Positions 35,600 to 42,611 of a stretch of 64,000 bases of DNA are shown here, one piece after another. Made by a program: the position numbers and the translations under genes. How positions within the stretch are numbered: the stretch's first letter is position 1; every line of letters begins with the position of its first letter. Location of the stretch: positions 1 through 64,000 of the forward strand of contig CALJGI010000028.1 in assembly GCA_938074045.1 (NCBI GenBank), in the 5' to 3' direction. The stretch is from an uncultured Halieaceae bacterium. Its GTDB lineage: Bacteria > Pseudomonadota > Gammaproteobacteria > Pseudomonadales > Halieaceae. The notes under the pieces were generated by a model. That model searched no databases. It had not been told where the DNA came from and saw only the letters and a list, made by a program, of their open reading frames with translations.

Positions 35600-35648
35600 C
35601 GTTAGCGTCCCTGTATATCAATCGGCAGAGGCGAGCCACTGATGACGG

Positions 35649-37154
35649 CTAAGTATCCACTTGAACCGGTAGATGTGGCGTTTCTGGTTTGACATATTCC
35701 TCACTCAATCCGGAATAATCATCAGCACCGTACATCCCGAATAGTTCCGCCAGAAAATTGGGCATCTTGCGATAGGGATTTATCCTAAGATCTTTCAGCA
35801 ATGTATCAATGTATTGCTGATAACGCGTATTCACCGCACAGGAGCGTGACGGCTCGAAAGTAATATACTGCCCTTTCCAATCGTGTATTCTTGCAATGCT
35901 TTCGTTCATTTGTTCTTTTGGAGGCAACACAAGATCGCCATCGAGTAATGCACATATCCACAGCATCCCAATCTCGACCGCAGGGATATGCGCAAACCCA
36001 TGATTAAAGCCTGCAAAGGCCAAATTCTCTATTTCCGGGTGGATAATATGGCGAAAAAGTTGTGGCCCATCATCTTCTTTTTCAAGCATTTCGCGATAAC
36101 GCGCAGGCATAAATGGTAATCGTGGTTTTTCTGAGCCCAGGGATAACACCACGATATCAGCCTCGATTTCCTGCCCATTGCCCAGCAGTAAGCCCTTTGG
36201 CGTAAACGACGCCAACTCGGCGTGATAAGGTTCAATTTGGCCCTTTTTAACCAGTCTGAAAAAGCCATTGGGTTGAACCGCCAGGGCAGATCGCATATCA
36301 GACAGTACATCCTGCCGGGGAAGATAGGAAGCAAGGCGTTTACGCGCTGCTTTGTTAAAATGCATCGGATGCAGATGGCTATGTACACGGTATATCCAAT
36401 CGATAGATTTCCAATAAAGCTTTACAAGCCATGTAAGCCTCTCATGCATCAGTCGAGCTGGGCTTGAGGGGTGCACCCACGAGCTTATCATGGTCGTAGA
36501 GAGGCGATTGTACAAAAAAAACCGGTTGTGAAGTCCGAATAACCGCATGGGTATAAGCCAGCGAGGCGTCCTGAACACATGATTCACTGCTGTTGCTCTG
36601 GAGGCCGCTAAGGCGGCCATATCGACAGCAGTTTTACCAAACCCGACTACGGCTACACTTTTGTCATCAAATTCCTCGAGCTCTTTAAGGTCGCGTTCGG
36701 TGATGACGCGCCCCTTGTAATCGGCCTCCCCGGGAAATGTGGGACGATGCTTGCCCTCAGTGTATTGACCAATTGCCACCACCACATAATCAAAATCCTT
36801 TGCGCCTTCGCCATCCGGATTACGATAGTAAACAGTCCAACCATCCGGCCTTTCATTCAAGCGGACAACTTCATGATCGAATTGGATATCCAGGGCGAAA
36901 TTATCAACGGCAAGGTGGAGATAACGCCTGATTTCTTCACCCGTGGGATTCATTGCAGGCTTAAAGGGCCAGGGAAAATCCGAAAAATGGTACTGGGTCC
37001 AGGTGTTTTGCAAAGAAACCTCCGGATAAGCCAAAGCCCAAATACCTCCAATCACCCCCGATTTTTCGAAAACCACAACCTCGTGGCCATTCTTTTCGAG
37101 CACATGAGCCGCTGCTATACCCGATATCCCACTGCCAATAATTGCTATTTGCAT
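35649..37154 (-). CDS. Flavin-containing monooxygenase
   Basis: 501 residues from the ATG at 37152-37154. The FAD motif IIGSGISGIAAAH is at residues 5-17, the NADPH motif VVGFGKTAVDMA near 178, and DYVVVAIGQYTEG corresponds to the FATGY-like segment. The FMO fingerprint is degenerate (FPGEADYKG, with Tyr in place of the usual His). Baeyer-Villiger or N/S-oxygenation of ketones, amines or sulfides is possible. The frame can be extended upstream to 37328 but the first residues there lack homology and overlap another reading frame. The gene opens an AT-richer segment. It faces the GMC gene tail to tail. Confidence 0.85.
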   Translation of the reverse strand: MQIAIIGSGISGIAAAHVLEKNGHEVVVFEKSGVIGGIWALAYPEVSLQNTWTQYHFSDFPWPFKPAMNPTGEEIRRYLHLAVDNFALDIQFDHEVVRLNERPDGWTVYYRNPDGEGAKDFDYVVVAIGQYTEGKHRPTFPGEADYKGRVITERDLKELEEFDDKSVAVVGFGKTAVDMAALAASRATAVNHVFRTPRWLIPMRLFGLHNRFFLYNRLSTTMISSWVHPSSPARLMHERLTWLVKLYWKSIDWIYRVHSHLHPMHFNKAARKRLASYLPRQDVLSDMRSALAVQPNGFFRLVKKGQIEPYHAELASFTPKGLLLGNGQEIEADIVVLSLGSEKPRLPFMPARYREMLEKEDDGPQLFRHIIHPEIENLAFAGFNHGFAHIPAVEIGMLWICALLDGDLVLPPKEQMNESIARIHDWKGQYITFEPSRSCAVNTRYQQYIDTLLKDLRINPYRKMPNFLAELFGMYGADDYSGLSEEYVKPETPHLPVQVDT

Positions 37155-37342
37155 AGTACTCTGCTGTCTGATTTCAGCCACCGCGATACTTGACCGTTGT
37201 GCACGTCGGCAAATGATTGCGCTGCGGCAGCTTCTGCCGTTTGCGTACTGTGCTTGACCTGTATGCCGACATAAATCAGGGATATTATTATTGCGATTCC
37301 GCCTATCAGCTCTCCAATTGCCCCCCATTCTGAAATAGTCAT
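37145..37342 (-). pseudogene. Truncated small membrane protein (N-terminal part only)
   Basis: 65 codons reading MTISEWGAIGELIGGI, IISLIYVGIQVKHSTQTAEA and AQSFADVHNG. This resembles the N-terminus of a common family of single-span proteins that normally run to 150-200 residues. Here a stop follows soon after the soluble part begins and the tail overlaps the start of the monooxygenase gene. It is best read as a gene truncated when the monooxygenase DNA was joined to it. The hydrophobic segment spans about residues 8-28. Confidence 0.55.
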
Positions 37343-37383
37343 GCCCGCTTCTCCGGTAAGTTCAAAATCGTTTCATGGGAGGC

Positions 37384-37445
37384 CTGATTCGAGAGCAGGT
37401 GATCCCTTGCGGATTCCCAGGGTTCAAATCCCTGCCTCTCTGCCA
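37384..37445 (+). other. 3' part of a tRNA-Ser(CGA), possible integration-site remnant
   Basis: From the anticodon stem on, the sequence reads as a class II tRNA: CCTGA-TTCGAGA-GCAGG (U33, anticodon CGA), a long variable arm with a GATCC/GGATT stem, a T arm CAGGG-TTCAAAT-CCCTG, acceptor strand CCTCTCT, discriminator G and encoded CCA (37443-37445). No matching 5' acceptor strand (AGAGAGG) or D arm exists upstream. Elements that integrate at tRNA 3' ends leave just such a duplicate, so this could be an att site or island border. No integrase is visible nearby. Confidence 0.65.
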
Positions 37446-37559
37446 TATTTCAATTCCATTCGTCCGTTTATGGCCTGCGGATTCAACCGATTAGATACCC
37501 CTGATCTGACCTCCCAATCGAGCAGATTGGTACCCTAACAAGACACTCGATTACGCTTG

Positions 37560-38458
37560 TTACGTGCGTTCACCAGTCGCCAGCCATTTTGCACAATCGG
37601 GGCCCAACTCATGAGTCGCCCGGTTTTCGTAGGCGGCAACGTCTTCTGGGGTTAGAGTATCTCGCCAGCGATTATTGCCGCCTTTGTGAATAAAGGAATC
37701 AACCCCACCCTTGAAAATGGCACCACCTAGGGGAACTGCTGCACCGTCTTTTTTCATGAATTCGAAACTAGATTGATAGACCATTTGGTCCCACATGGAC
37801 TCATCGATAGCGATATCGAGAAACTCAGCCAATCGTCGCATTTCGCCCTCAAGATCATCTTTCAAATTCTGAAAGTGAATCATGTGCAGATTGGGAAGGT
37901 CAAGAATTTGCCACCAGGTACGAACACTATCCCATAAAGACCACCATGGAGATCGATCTTCCAGCCACTCCAAAAAATATTCTCTCGGGTCCTCAGTCTT
38001 TGGTGGGTCAAAAACAGGTGCTATATAGGGTAGCGATTTTAACATCCCATAGAATTCTGGGGTTAGGGCATGGTGATGATTAAACATGCTCCACATGCAC
38101 TCTCTGCCATCTCTCGCGATGCAGACGTACTTCGCTTTGGCGGAGTAGATCAAAGCATCAGCGGGAAGATGCGTCTTCAAAAAACGCCTGTGTGTCTGGA
38201 GACTAAGATTCGGTCTAAATTCAGGAGGTGGGAGACGCATATCACCCCCGGCGATATTTCTGATATTGGTATGCCCTCGGTTTTTCCCTGAAAGACAAGT
38301 TGGGCAATTATCTGCTGCAACCATGTGGTTCCTGCCTTTTGCCAGGTTGCTACGATGATATCGTCATCCCTGAATTCAAATTCGTCCCACAAGGATGAAT
38401 CCATTAAACAGTGTTTCAGCCCGCGAGACCTCAGTGGCCATTCTGTATTCTGCCTCAT
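37560..38458 (-). pseudogene. PAPS-dependent sulfotransferase gene with a frameshift
   Basis: Two frames together encode one sulfotransferase of about 298 residues. The N-terminal frame (from 38458) carries the PAPS 5'-phosphosulfate loop ATWQKAGTTWLQQI and runs to GIPISEIS. The second frame resumes with DMRLPPPEF, then QTHRRFLKTHLPADAL and the 3'-phosphate loop VCIARDGRECMWSMFNHH, and ends at 37560. The switch happens at a run of five G residues on the coding strand (about 38245-38250), so a one-base indel, real or from sequencing, is the cause. The family transfers sulfate from PAPS to a hydroxyl. An exported sulfatase occurs at 54921. Confidence 0.85.
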
Positions 38459-38559
38459 TCTTCCCTCCCAGACTCGGGTGTTAATAGTTAGATATGGCTA
38501 TTTGATGATAGGTACCCTTGGGAAAAGTTTTCACTCGGGGTAATCCCACATCTTGAAAG

Positions 38560-38645
38560 CGTATAACGGCTTTACAATGGGCAGGGAACAGCGGATCTTT
38601 TTACCGTCCAGTCCGAAGTGTCATCGTTGATAAATTTGTTATACG
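38560..38645 (-). other. Candidate integron attC site (downstream of the small-gene pair)
   Basis: CGTATAAC (38560-38567) and GTTATACG (38638-38645) form a perfect 8-bp inverted repeat 86 bases across, the size and outer-box layout of integron attC sites. Inner complementarity is weak. It lies 25 bases after the stop of the small gene at 38671, where the attC of a minus-strand cassette should be. Confidence 0.4.
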
Positions 38646-38670
38646 TGTTCTTTTGATGTGTGGACAATTC

Positions 38671-38898
38671 CTATGACTCAGCATCAATAATACGACGCTC
38701 AGAAATGAAATACCAAAAAGAGCCAACATAGAGTGCCGTCATGATGGCCACCCCGATCCACATCCACGTGACCAGTATCCATGGTGGGGAATAAACAGCC
38801 GGATGCCAAAATATGTTCGCCTCTCGAAGTTGTTCACGAATAACTATAATTCCCGCCCAGTTACGCTGAAAGAGTAGTATGAAGAATATAGCGGTCAT
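38671..38898 (-). CDS. Small two-span membrane protein
   Basis: 75 residues, hydrophobic segments at about 1-9 plus an amphipathic part and a clear span at about 41-65 (ILVTWMWIGVAIMTALYVGSF). Family not recognised. Its ATG lies 3 bases after the stop of the upstream 53-residue gene, so they are likely translated as a pair. Both are bounded by attC-like hairpins, as in an integron gene cassette. Trp- and Tyr-rich composition is compatible with a small toxin, an inhibitor or a sensor, but no homology supports any of these. Confidence 0.55.
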   Translation of the reverse strand: MTAIFFILLFQRNWAGIIVIREQLREANIFWHPAVYSPPWILVTWMWIGVAIMTALYVGSFWYFISERRIIDAES

Positions 38899-38901
38899 TG
38901 A

Positions 38902-39063
38902 CTAAAGAGTAAGAACCAATTTTGCAAAAAACGGAGGTAAATTTTTTCCTGAAAGGTAAGCGGCAGCCAAGAATGCTGATGTTGCAGAAATGAAGGCCAC
39001 AAAAAAGGATACAGCTACAATAACAGTTGATAATAATATATCTACTAATTCGTATTCGCTCAT
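38902..39063 (-). CDS. 53-residue single-span membrane protein, cassette-borne
   Basis: Short gene starting MSEYELVDILLSTVIVAV with one membrane span (about 9-37) and a C-terminal tail ending in FFAKLVLTL. It has a proper ribosome-binding site (GGAGAG, 6 bases before the ATG at 39061-39063) and its stop is 3 bases from the next small gene. An alternative frame (38861-39076) overlaps it but starts without a comparable site and reads Cys-rich, low-complexity sequence. No family recognised. It begins 16 bases after the attC-like hairpin at 39079-39176. Confidence 0.6.
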   Translation of the reverse strand: MSEYELVDILLSTVIVAVSFFVAFISATSAFLAAAYLSGKNLPPFFAKLVLTL

Positions 39064-39078
39064 CTGTTCTCTCCAAAT

Positions 39079-39176
39079 ATATAGCGCCGAGTTGAGCGGC
39101 GCTTGATGGCGGCCGACCGGAGCGACAGCGCAGGGAAAGCCGCTGTCAAGCGTCCATCTCCAATGACTTGTTAGGT
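39079..39176. other. Integron attC-like recombination site
   Basis: Minus strand reading: the outer box ACCTAAC (39170-39176, matching RYYYAAC; plus-strand GTTAGGT) followed by AAGTCATTGGAG, then an inner arm GCTTGACAGCGG that pairs with the opposite arm CCGCCATCAAGCG (cgcttga 39100-39106 with tcaagcg 39146-39152), a variable tip of about 30 bases, and CTCAACTCGGCG before a decayed second outer box. The size (about 98 bases), the inner palindrome and the single conserved GTTAGGT fit attC sites of chromosomal integrons. One outer box is degenerate. Confidence 0.6.
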
Positions 39177-39247
39177 GGAACGATCGCCCCCCTTGCTCTT
39201 CTGGTTTGATACATGAACACGATACTAATTATTAGCGACGCGGACAT
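39146..39247 (-). CDS. 33-residue reading frame that ends inside the attC-like site
   Basis: Frame MSASLIISIVFMYQTRRARG... ending PPNKSLEMDA followed by TGA within the attC arm. Tails of this NKSL type are common in cassette proteins whose stop codon is supplied by attC. It has one hydrophobic stretch (3-13). It may be only the C-terminal remnant of a longer cassette gene, since the frame stays open upstream of the ATG to beyond 39290. No family recognised. Confidence 0.35.
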   Translation of the reverse strand: MSASLIISIVFMYQTRRARGAIVPPNKSLEMDA

Positions 39248-39309
39248 AACACCCTGAGTAGTGTGGCTGCGATCGGCAGATTTGATTCGGCTCCCCCATA
39301 TTGCGCCAA

Positions 39310-40161
39310 TTACTCGTGACCGTCAGATATGGAGCTGCTTTTTGGTCGTTGGGTTTGACCTACTATGCGCAGCAATGCCTGCTCGCTGGCATCATCAACC
39401 GGGTAGGCAGTCTCAATAAACAACTCCTGCAAGGTGGCGTTCAGGCTAGAACCCAGGGTCGCCGAGGTAGTGGCAATGGTGAGTTCAATATCGTCTTTTT
39501 TCAGAGTCAACGGCATGACCAACTGAGCCAGGTGATCCCCCTCCACCACCTTGTCCTCCACGGCAAACTGGGTGACCTCTTTTAGCACGTCCCACAAACG
39601 TTGGTCTGGGGCACCGGTCAAAAGTGAGCGCCTGGCGCGTTCGACCATGGTTTGGTAGACATAATTGAAATTGACGATGGCAGTCGACATGCCGGTAGGC
39701 AGTAGTATCAATCGATTCAGGTTAGGCATCCCCTCCTGTTCCAGCATGGCAGGGTCCTGCATAAAGAAGCGGAAGAATTTTTCAAAGCTCTGGTTGTGCA
39801 TCACCACATCCATATTGTGATCCAGCAACATGGTGGGATAGGGTTCATTGGCACGAAGAATCTTCTGCAACAGGGACTCAGCCTGGGCCATCTCCGGGTC
39901 GCTGAGCCCGGTTTCGGTATACAGGGGTGCGTAGCCTGCGGATATCAGGATGCTGTTGCGAGCGCGCAGGGGTATGTCCAGGGCGGCGCACAGGCGTAGT
40001 AACAGGTGCCTGGATGGATGGGCACGCTCGGTCTCCACGCAGCTCAGGTGGCGTGCAGAGGTGTCGCACTCCAGGGCGAGGTCCAGCTGATTAACCCCGG
40101 CGCGGCCGCGCCAGTGCTTCAGCATGTCACCGTAGGTATCGGCTTTTATCGGTCGTTCCAT
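39310..40161 (-). CDS. XRE-family regulator with MmyB-like ligand domain (copy 2)
   Basis: 283 residues, paralogue of the regulator at 30555: the recognition region QLDLALECDTSARHLSCVETERAHPSRHLLL (about 24-54) is nearly the same. The MmyB-like sensor domain covers about 95-270 (PTMLLDHNMDVVMHNQS). It diverges from the styrene-monooxygenase-like gene with a 135-base spacer that must contain both promoters. Likely a repressor or activator of that oxygenase pair, responding to a hydrophobic ligand. Its C-terminal end lies close to the cassette remnant, so it marks the island border. Confidence 0.9.
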   Translation of the reverse strand: MERPIKADTYGDMLKHWRGRAGVNQLDLALECDTSARHLSCVETERAHPSRHLLLRLCAALDIPLRARNSILISAGYAPLYTETGLSDPEMAQAESLLQKILRANEPYPTMLLDHNMDVVMHNQSFEKFFRFFMQDPAMLEQEGMPNLNRLILLPTGMSTAIVNFNYVYQTMVERARRSLLTGAPDQRLWDVLKEVTQFAVEDKVVEGDHLAQLVMPLTLKKDDIELTIATTSATLGSSLNATLQELFIETAYPVDDASEQALLRIVGQTQRPKSSSISDGHE

Positions 40162-40296
40162 CGCGTTTTCTCAACCAACAACATGCCGTAGCTCAACAAT
40201 ATATTCGGGAATTTGACTTATTGGTCATTGAGACCTGTCCAACTCCCCTCCAGACTGTAAACACAGTTCACAGATAATACCAGTTCGAGGTGAAAT

Positions 40297-41571
40297 ATGA
40301 GAAAGATAATAATAGTTGGTGCTGGGCAGTCCGGCATGATGGTAGCCGTGGGCCTGGTCCGCAAGGGCTACCAGGTCACGGTCGTCTCCGATCGCACACC
40401 GGAAGAGATTCGAAATGGTCGGGTAACGTCCAGCCAGGGCATGCAGGCTACCCCGATCGCCTACGAGCGAGAAATGGGCCTGCGCCTTTGGGACGATATT
40501 TATCGACCCTGGGACGGCATCGAATTTAATGTCCTCAACCCAGAGGACCGCAGCAAGATGACAAGTTTTTCCCAGCGTCTCGGTCCCCAGAACGGGCGCG
40601 CCGACTGGGTGGTGGATTCCATCGACCAGCGAGTGAAGATGCCCGCCTGGATTTACCGCTTCGAGGAACTCGGGGGCACCATGATTTACGAGAGTGCAGA
40701 CCTGGAAGCACTGGACCGCTACGCCGCTGAATCCGACCTGGTTATGGTGGCCTCTGGTAAGGGAGAAATCGGAAAGTTGCTGGAACGCGACAATGAAAAA
40801 AGCGTATACAATAAGCCGCAACGCGGCCTGGCCCTGGCGTACGTGAAAGGCGTGACACCCATCAAGACTCGCGACCACGGCGAAATAGCACGGGGTTTGA
40901 CCTGGAACGCATTGCCGGGCGTGGGTGAATACTTTGTCTGCAATGCACTGACCACCTCCGGGGAGTGCGACATCATGATTTTTGAAGCCATTCCCGGCGG
41001 CCCCGCGGACACCCTGGATATGCGTGTGGGTCCCGAACAGTATTTGAAGGATTGCCTCGACGTGCTCGACAAGTTTTATCCACACGAGGCAGAAAGATGC
41101 CAAAATGTTGAACTCACAGACGACCTGGGCATCCTCACCGGTCGCTTTCCCCCTACCATTCGCAAACCGCTGATGCGGCTCCCGGGCGGTGGTCTGGCCA
41201 TGGGCATCGCCGATGCGGTGTGTCTCAACGATCCGCTCACCGGGCAGGGTTCATGCAACGCCGCCAAGTATGCCAAAGTTGTCTACGACGCGGTGCTCAA
41301 CCAGGTGCACGAACCCTTTGACGCGGACTGGATGCAGGGTGTATTTGACACGTACTGGGAACAGGCCGAAGCGGTGGTGAAATGGACCAATCACTTGCTG
41401 GATGGCCCCGGTCCGGCCGCATTTAAATTGTTGATGGCAGCCAACGACAGCCAGCCTATAGCCGATTTCCTGCTCCGCGGCATGGATGACGCCAATCGGC
41501 TGATGCCGTACTTTTTTGATGAAGCCGCCGCCGACGACCTCATCGCGCGGCTCACAGTGCAGGCGGCATAA
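40297..41571 (+). CDS. Styrene-monooxygenase-like FAD-dependent oxygenase (StyA-like)
   Basis: 424 residues. The FAD motif IIVGAGQSGMM is at 5-15. The order of conserved stretches is that of StyA: EREMGLRLWDD, the DLVMVASGKGEIGKL segment with YNKPQRGLALAY, and the late GLAMGIADAVCLNDPLTGQGSCNAAKYA loop (about 303-330) where FAD sits. StyA uses reduced FAD supplied by a separate reductase to epoxidise alkenes or oxidise sulfides and indoles. Here the reductase gene follows after one base. Regulated presumably by the divergent MmyB-type protein. Confidence 0.87.
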   Translation: MRKIIIVGAGQSGMMVAVGLVRKGYQVTVVSDRTPEEIRNGRVTSSQGMQATPIAYEREMGLRLWDDIYRPWDGIEFNVLNPEDRSKMTSFSQRLGPQNGRADWVVDSIDQRVKMPAWIYRFEELGGTMIYESADLEALDRYAAESDLVMVASGKGEIGKLLERDNEKSVYNKPQRGLALAYVKGVTPIKTRDHGEIARGLTWNALPGVGEYFVCNALTTSGECDIMIFEAIPGGPADTLDMRVGPEQYLKDCLDVLDKFYPHEAERCQNVELTDDLGILTGRFPPTIRKPLMRLPGGGLAMGIADAVCLNDPLTGQGSCNAAKYAKVVYDAVLNQVHEPFDADWMQGVFDTYWEQAEAVVKWTNHLLDGPGPAAFKLLMAANDSQPIADFLLRGMDDANRLMPYFFDEAAADDLIARLTVQAA

Positions 41572-41572
41572 G

Positions 41573-42490
41573 TTGAGTGCCAAACAGTTTCGAAACGCCC
41601 TGGGCCAGTTCGCCACCGGCGTAACCGTGGTCACTGCAGCGGATGGGGACACTGGCTTTGTTGGCACAACGGCCTCCAGCTTCAACTCGGTGTCGGTAGA
41701 TCCACCGCTGATTCTGTGGAGCATCGACAAGGGTGCGCGCGGCAGAGCAGTGTATGAGCAGGCCACCTATTTTGTCGTCAATGTACTCGCCGCCGACCAG
41801 GTGACCGTGTCAAACAACTTCGCGCGCCAGCAGGAGGACAAATTCAGCACCGTGGAATACGACCTTGATGATCACGGTGTGCCCGTTCTGAGGGGTTGTT
41901 CAGCCTATTTCCATTGTCAGACACGCTACCTATACGAGGGCGGCGACCACCTCATTATCGTCGGCGAGGTGGTGCAATTCGATGCTACCGAGCGCGATGG
42001 CTTGTTGTTCCACCAGGGGCGCTACTCGGTCTCCGATGTACATCCGGTAGCAGCGTCCACACAGGCACAGGTCGGTGAGCCGCAGGAGAAGAGCTTTGCC
42101 GCTAACTACTTGCATTACCTGGTGGGACGATGTTTTCACCAATTGCTTGGGCGACTTGAGCATTTACTGGAGAGACAGGACATCAACCAGGACGAATATC
42201 GCGTACTGGCTTCATTCTCAGGACTTGAGGATGCCGACCTACCCACACTCCAGCGCTACACATTGTTGGATGAACATACCCTTGTTTCAGCATTGCATGG
42301 TCTGGAAAAACGCGGGTTTATACAACCCGTAGCTCAAGGCCATCGCCTTAGTCACGCAGGTCAGGAACGGTTGGTGTCGCTTATGGCCATTGCCAAATCC
42401 AACGAGGCGGATATGCTGGGAGCTTTCAATGCCGAGGAGGCGCAGCAGTTTAAAGAGATGTTGAAGCGCGCAATCTGCTGGACGGCTTGA
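41573..42490 (+). CDS. Flavin reductase with C-terminal MarR-like domain
   Basis: 305 residues from a TTG at 41573, one base after the oxygenase stop. The first 150 residues are a HpaC/StyB-type flavin reductase: FRNALGQFATGVTVVTA, FVGTTASSFNSVSVDPPLILWSI and GVPVLRGCSAYFHC. After a linker (about 155-180) a winged-helix MarR-like domain follows: EYRVLASFSGLEDADLPTLQRY, VSALHGLEKRGFIQPV and QGHRLSHAGQERLV. The same layout is known in the reductase C1 of Acinetobacter 4-hydroxyphenylacetate hydroxylase, where the MarR-like part binds the aromatic substrate and controls NADH oxidation. It supplies reduced FAD to the upstream StyA-like protein. Confidence 0.87.
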   Translation: MSAKQFRNALGQFATGVTVVTAADGDTGFVGTTASSFNSVSVDPPLILWSIDKGARGRAVYEQATYFVVNVLAADQVTVSNNFARQQEDKFSTVEYDLDDHGVPVLRGCSAYFHCQTRYLYEGGDHLIIVGEVVQFDATERDGLLFHQGRYSVSDVHPVAASTQAQVGEPQEKSFAANYLHYLVGRCFHQLLGRLEHLLERQDINQDEYRVLASFSGLEDADLPTLQRYTLLDEHTLVSALHGLEKRGFIQPVAQGHRLSHAGQERLVSLMAIAKSNEADMLGAFNAEEAQQFKEMLKRAICWTA

Positions 42491-42611
42491 GGGGAAAAAT
42501 TCATTCACGAGTCCGGGACAGCATACAAACGAGTTTTGGAAACGGCTATGGTTTATGGCTGCAAGACTGCCTTGATCACCACTGGCACGGGCCGCAACGG
42601 GGTGTGCACTC

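Noticed and set aside
37384..37445. Complete tRNA-Ser gene
   Set aside because: The 5' acceptor strand and D arm are missing, so only the 3' part can be claimed.
37536..37562. Inverted repeat TAACAAG-N13-CTTGTTA after the sulfotransferase, considered as attC or terminator
   Set aside because: Too short for attC, and no T run follows; left as an unassigned dyad.
38861..39076. 71-codon minus-strand frame over the cassette
   Set aside because: It overlaps the 53-residue frame, which has the ribosome-binding site and a clean membrane span; this frame is Cys-rich and unordered.
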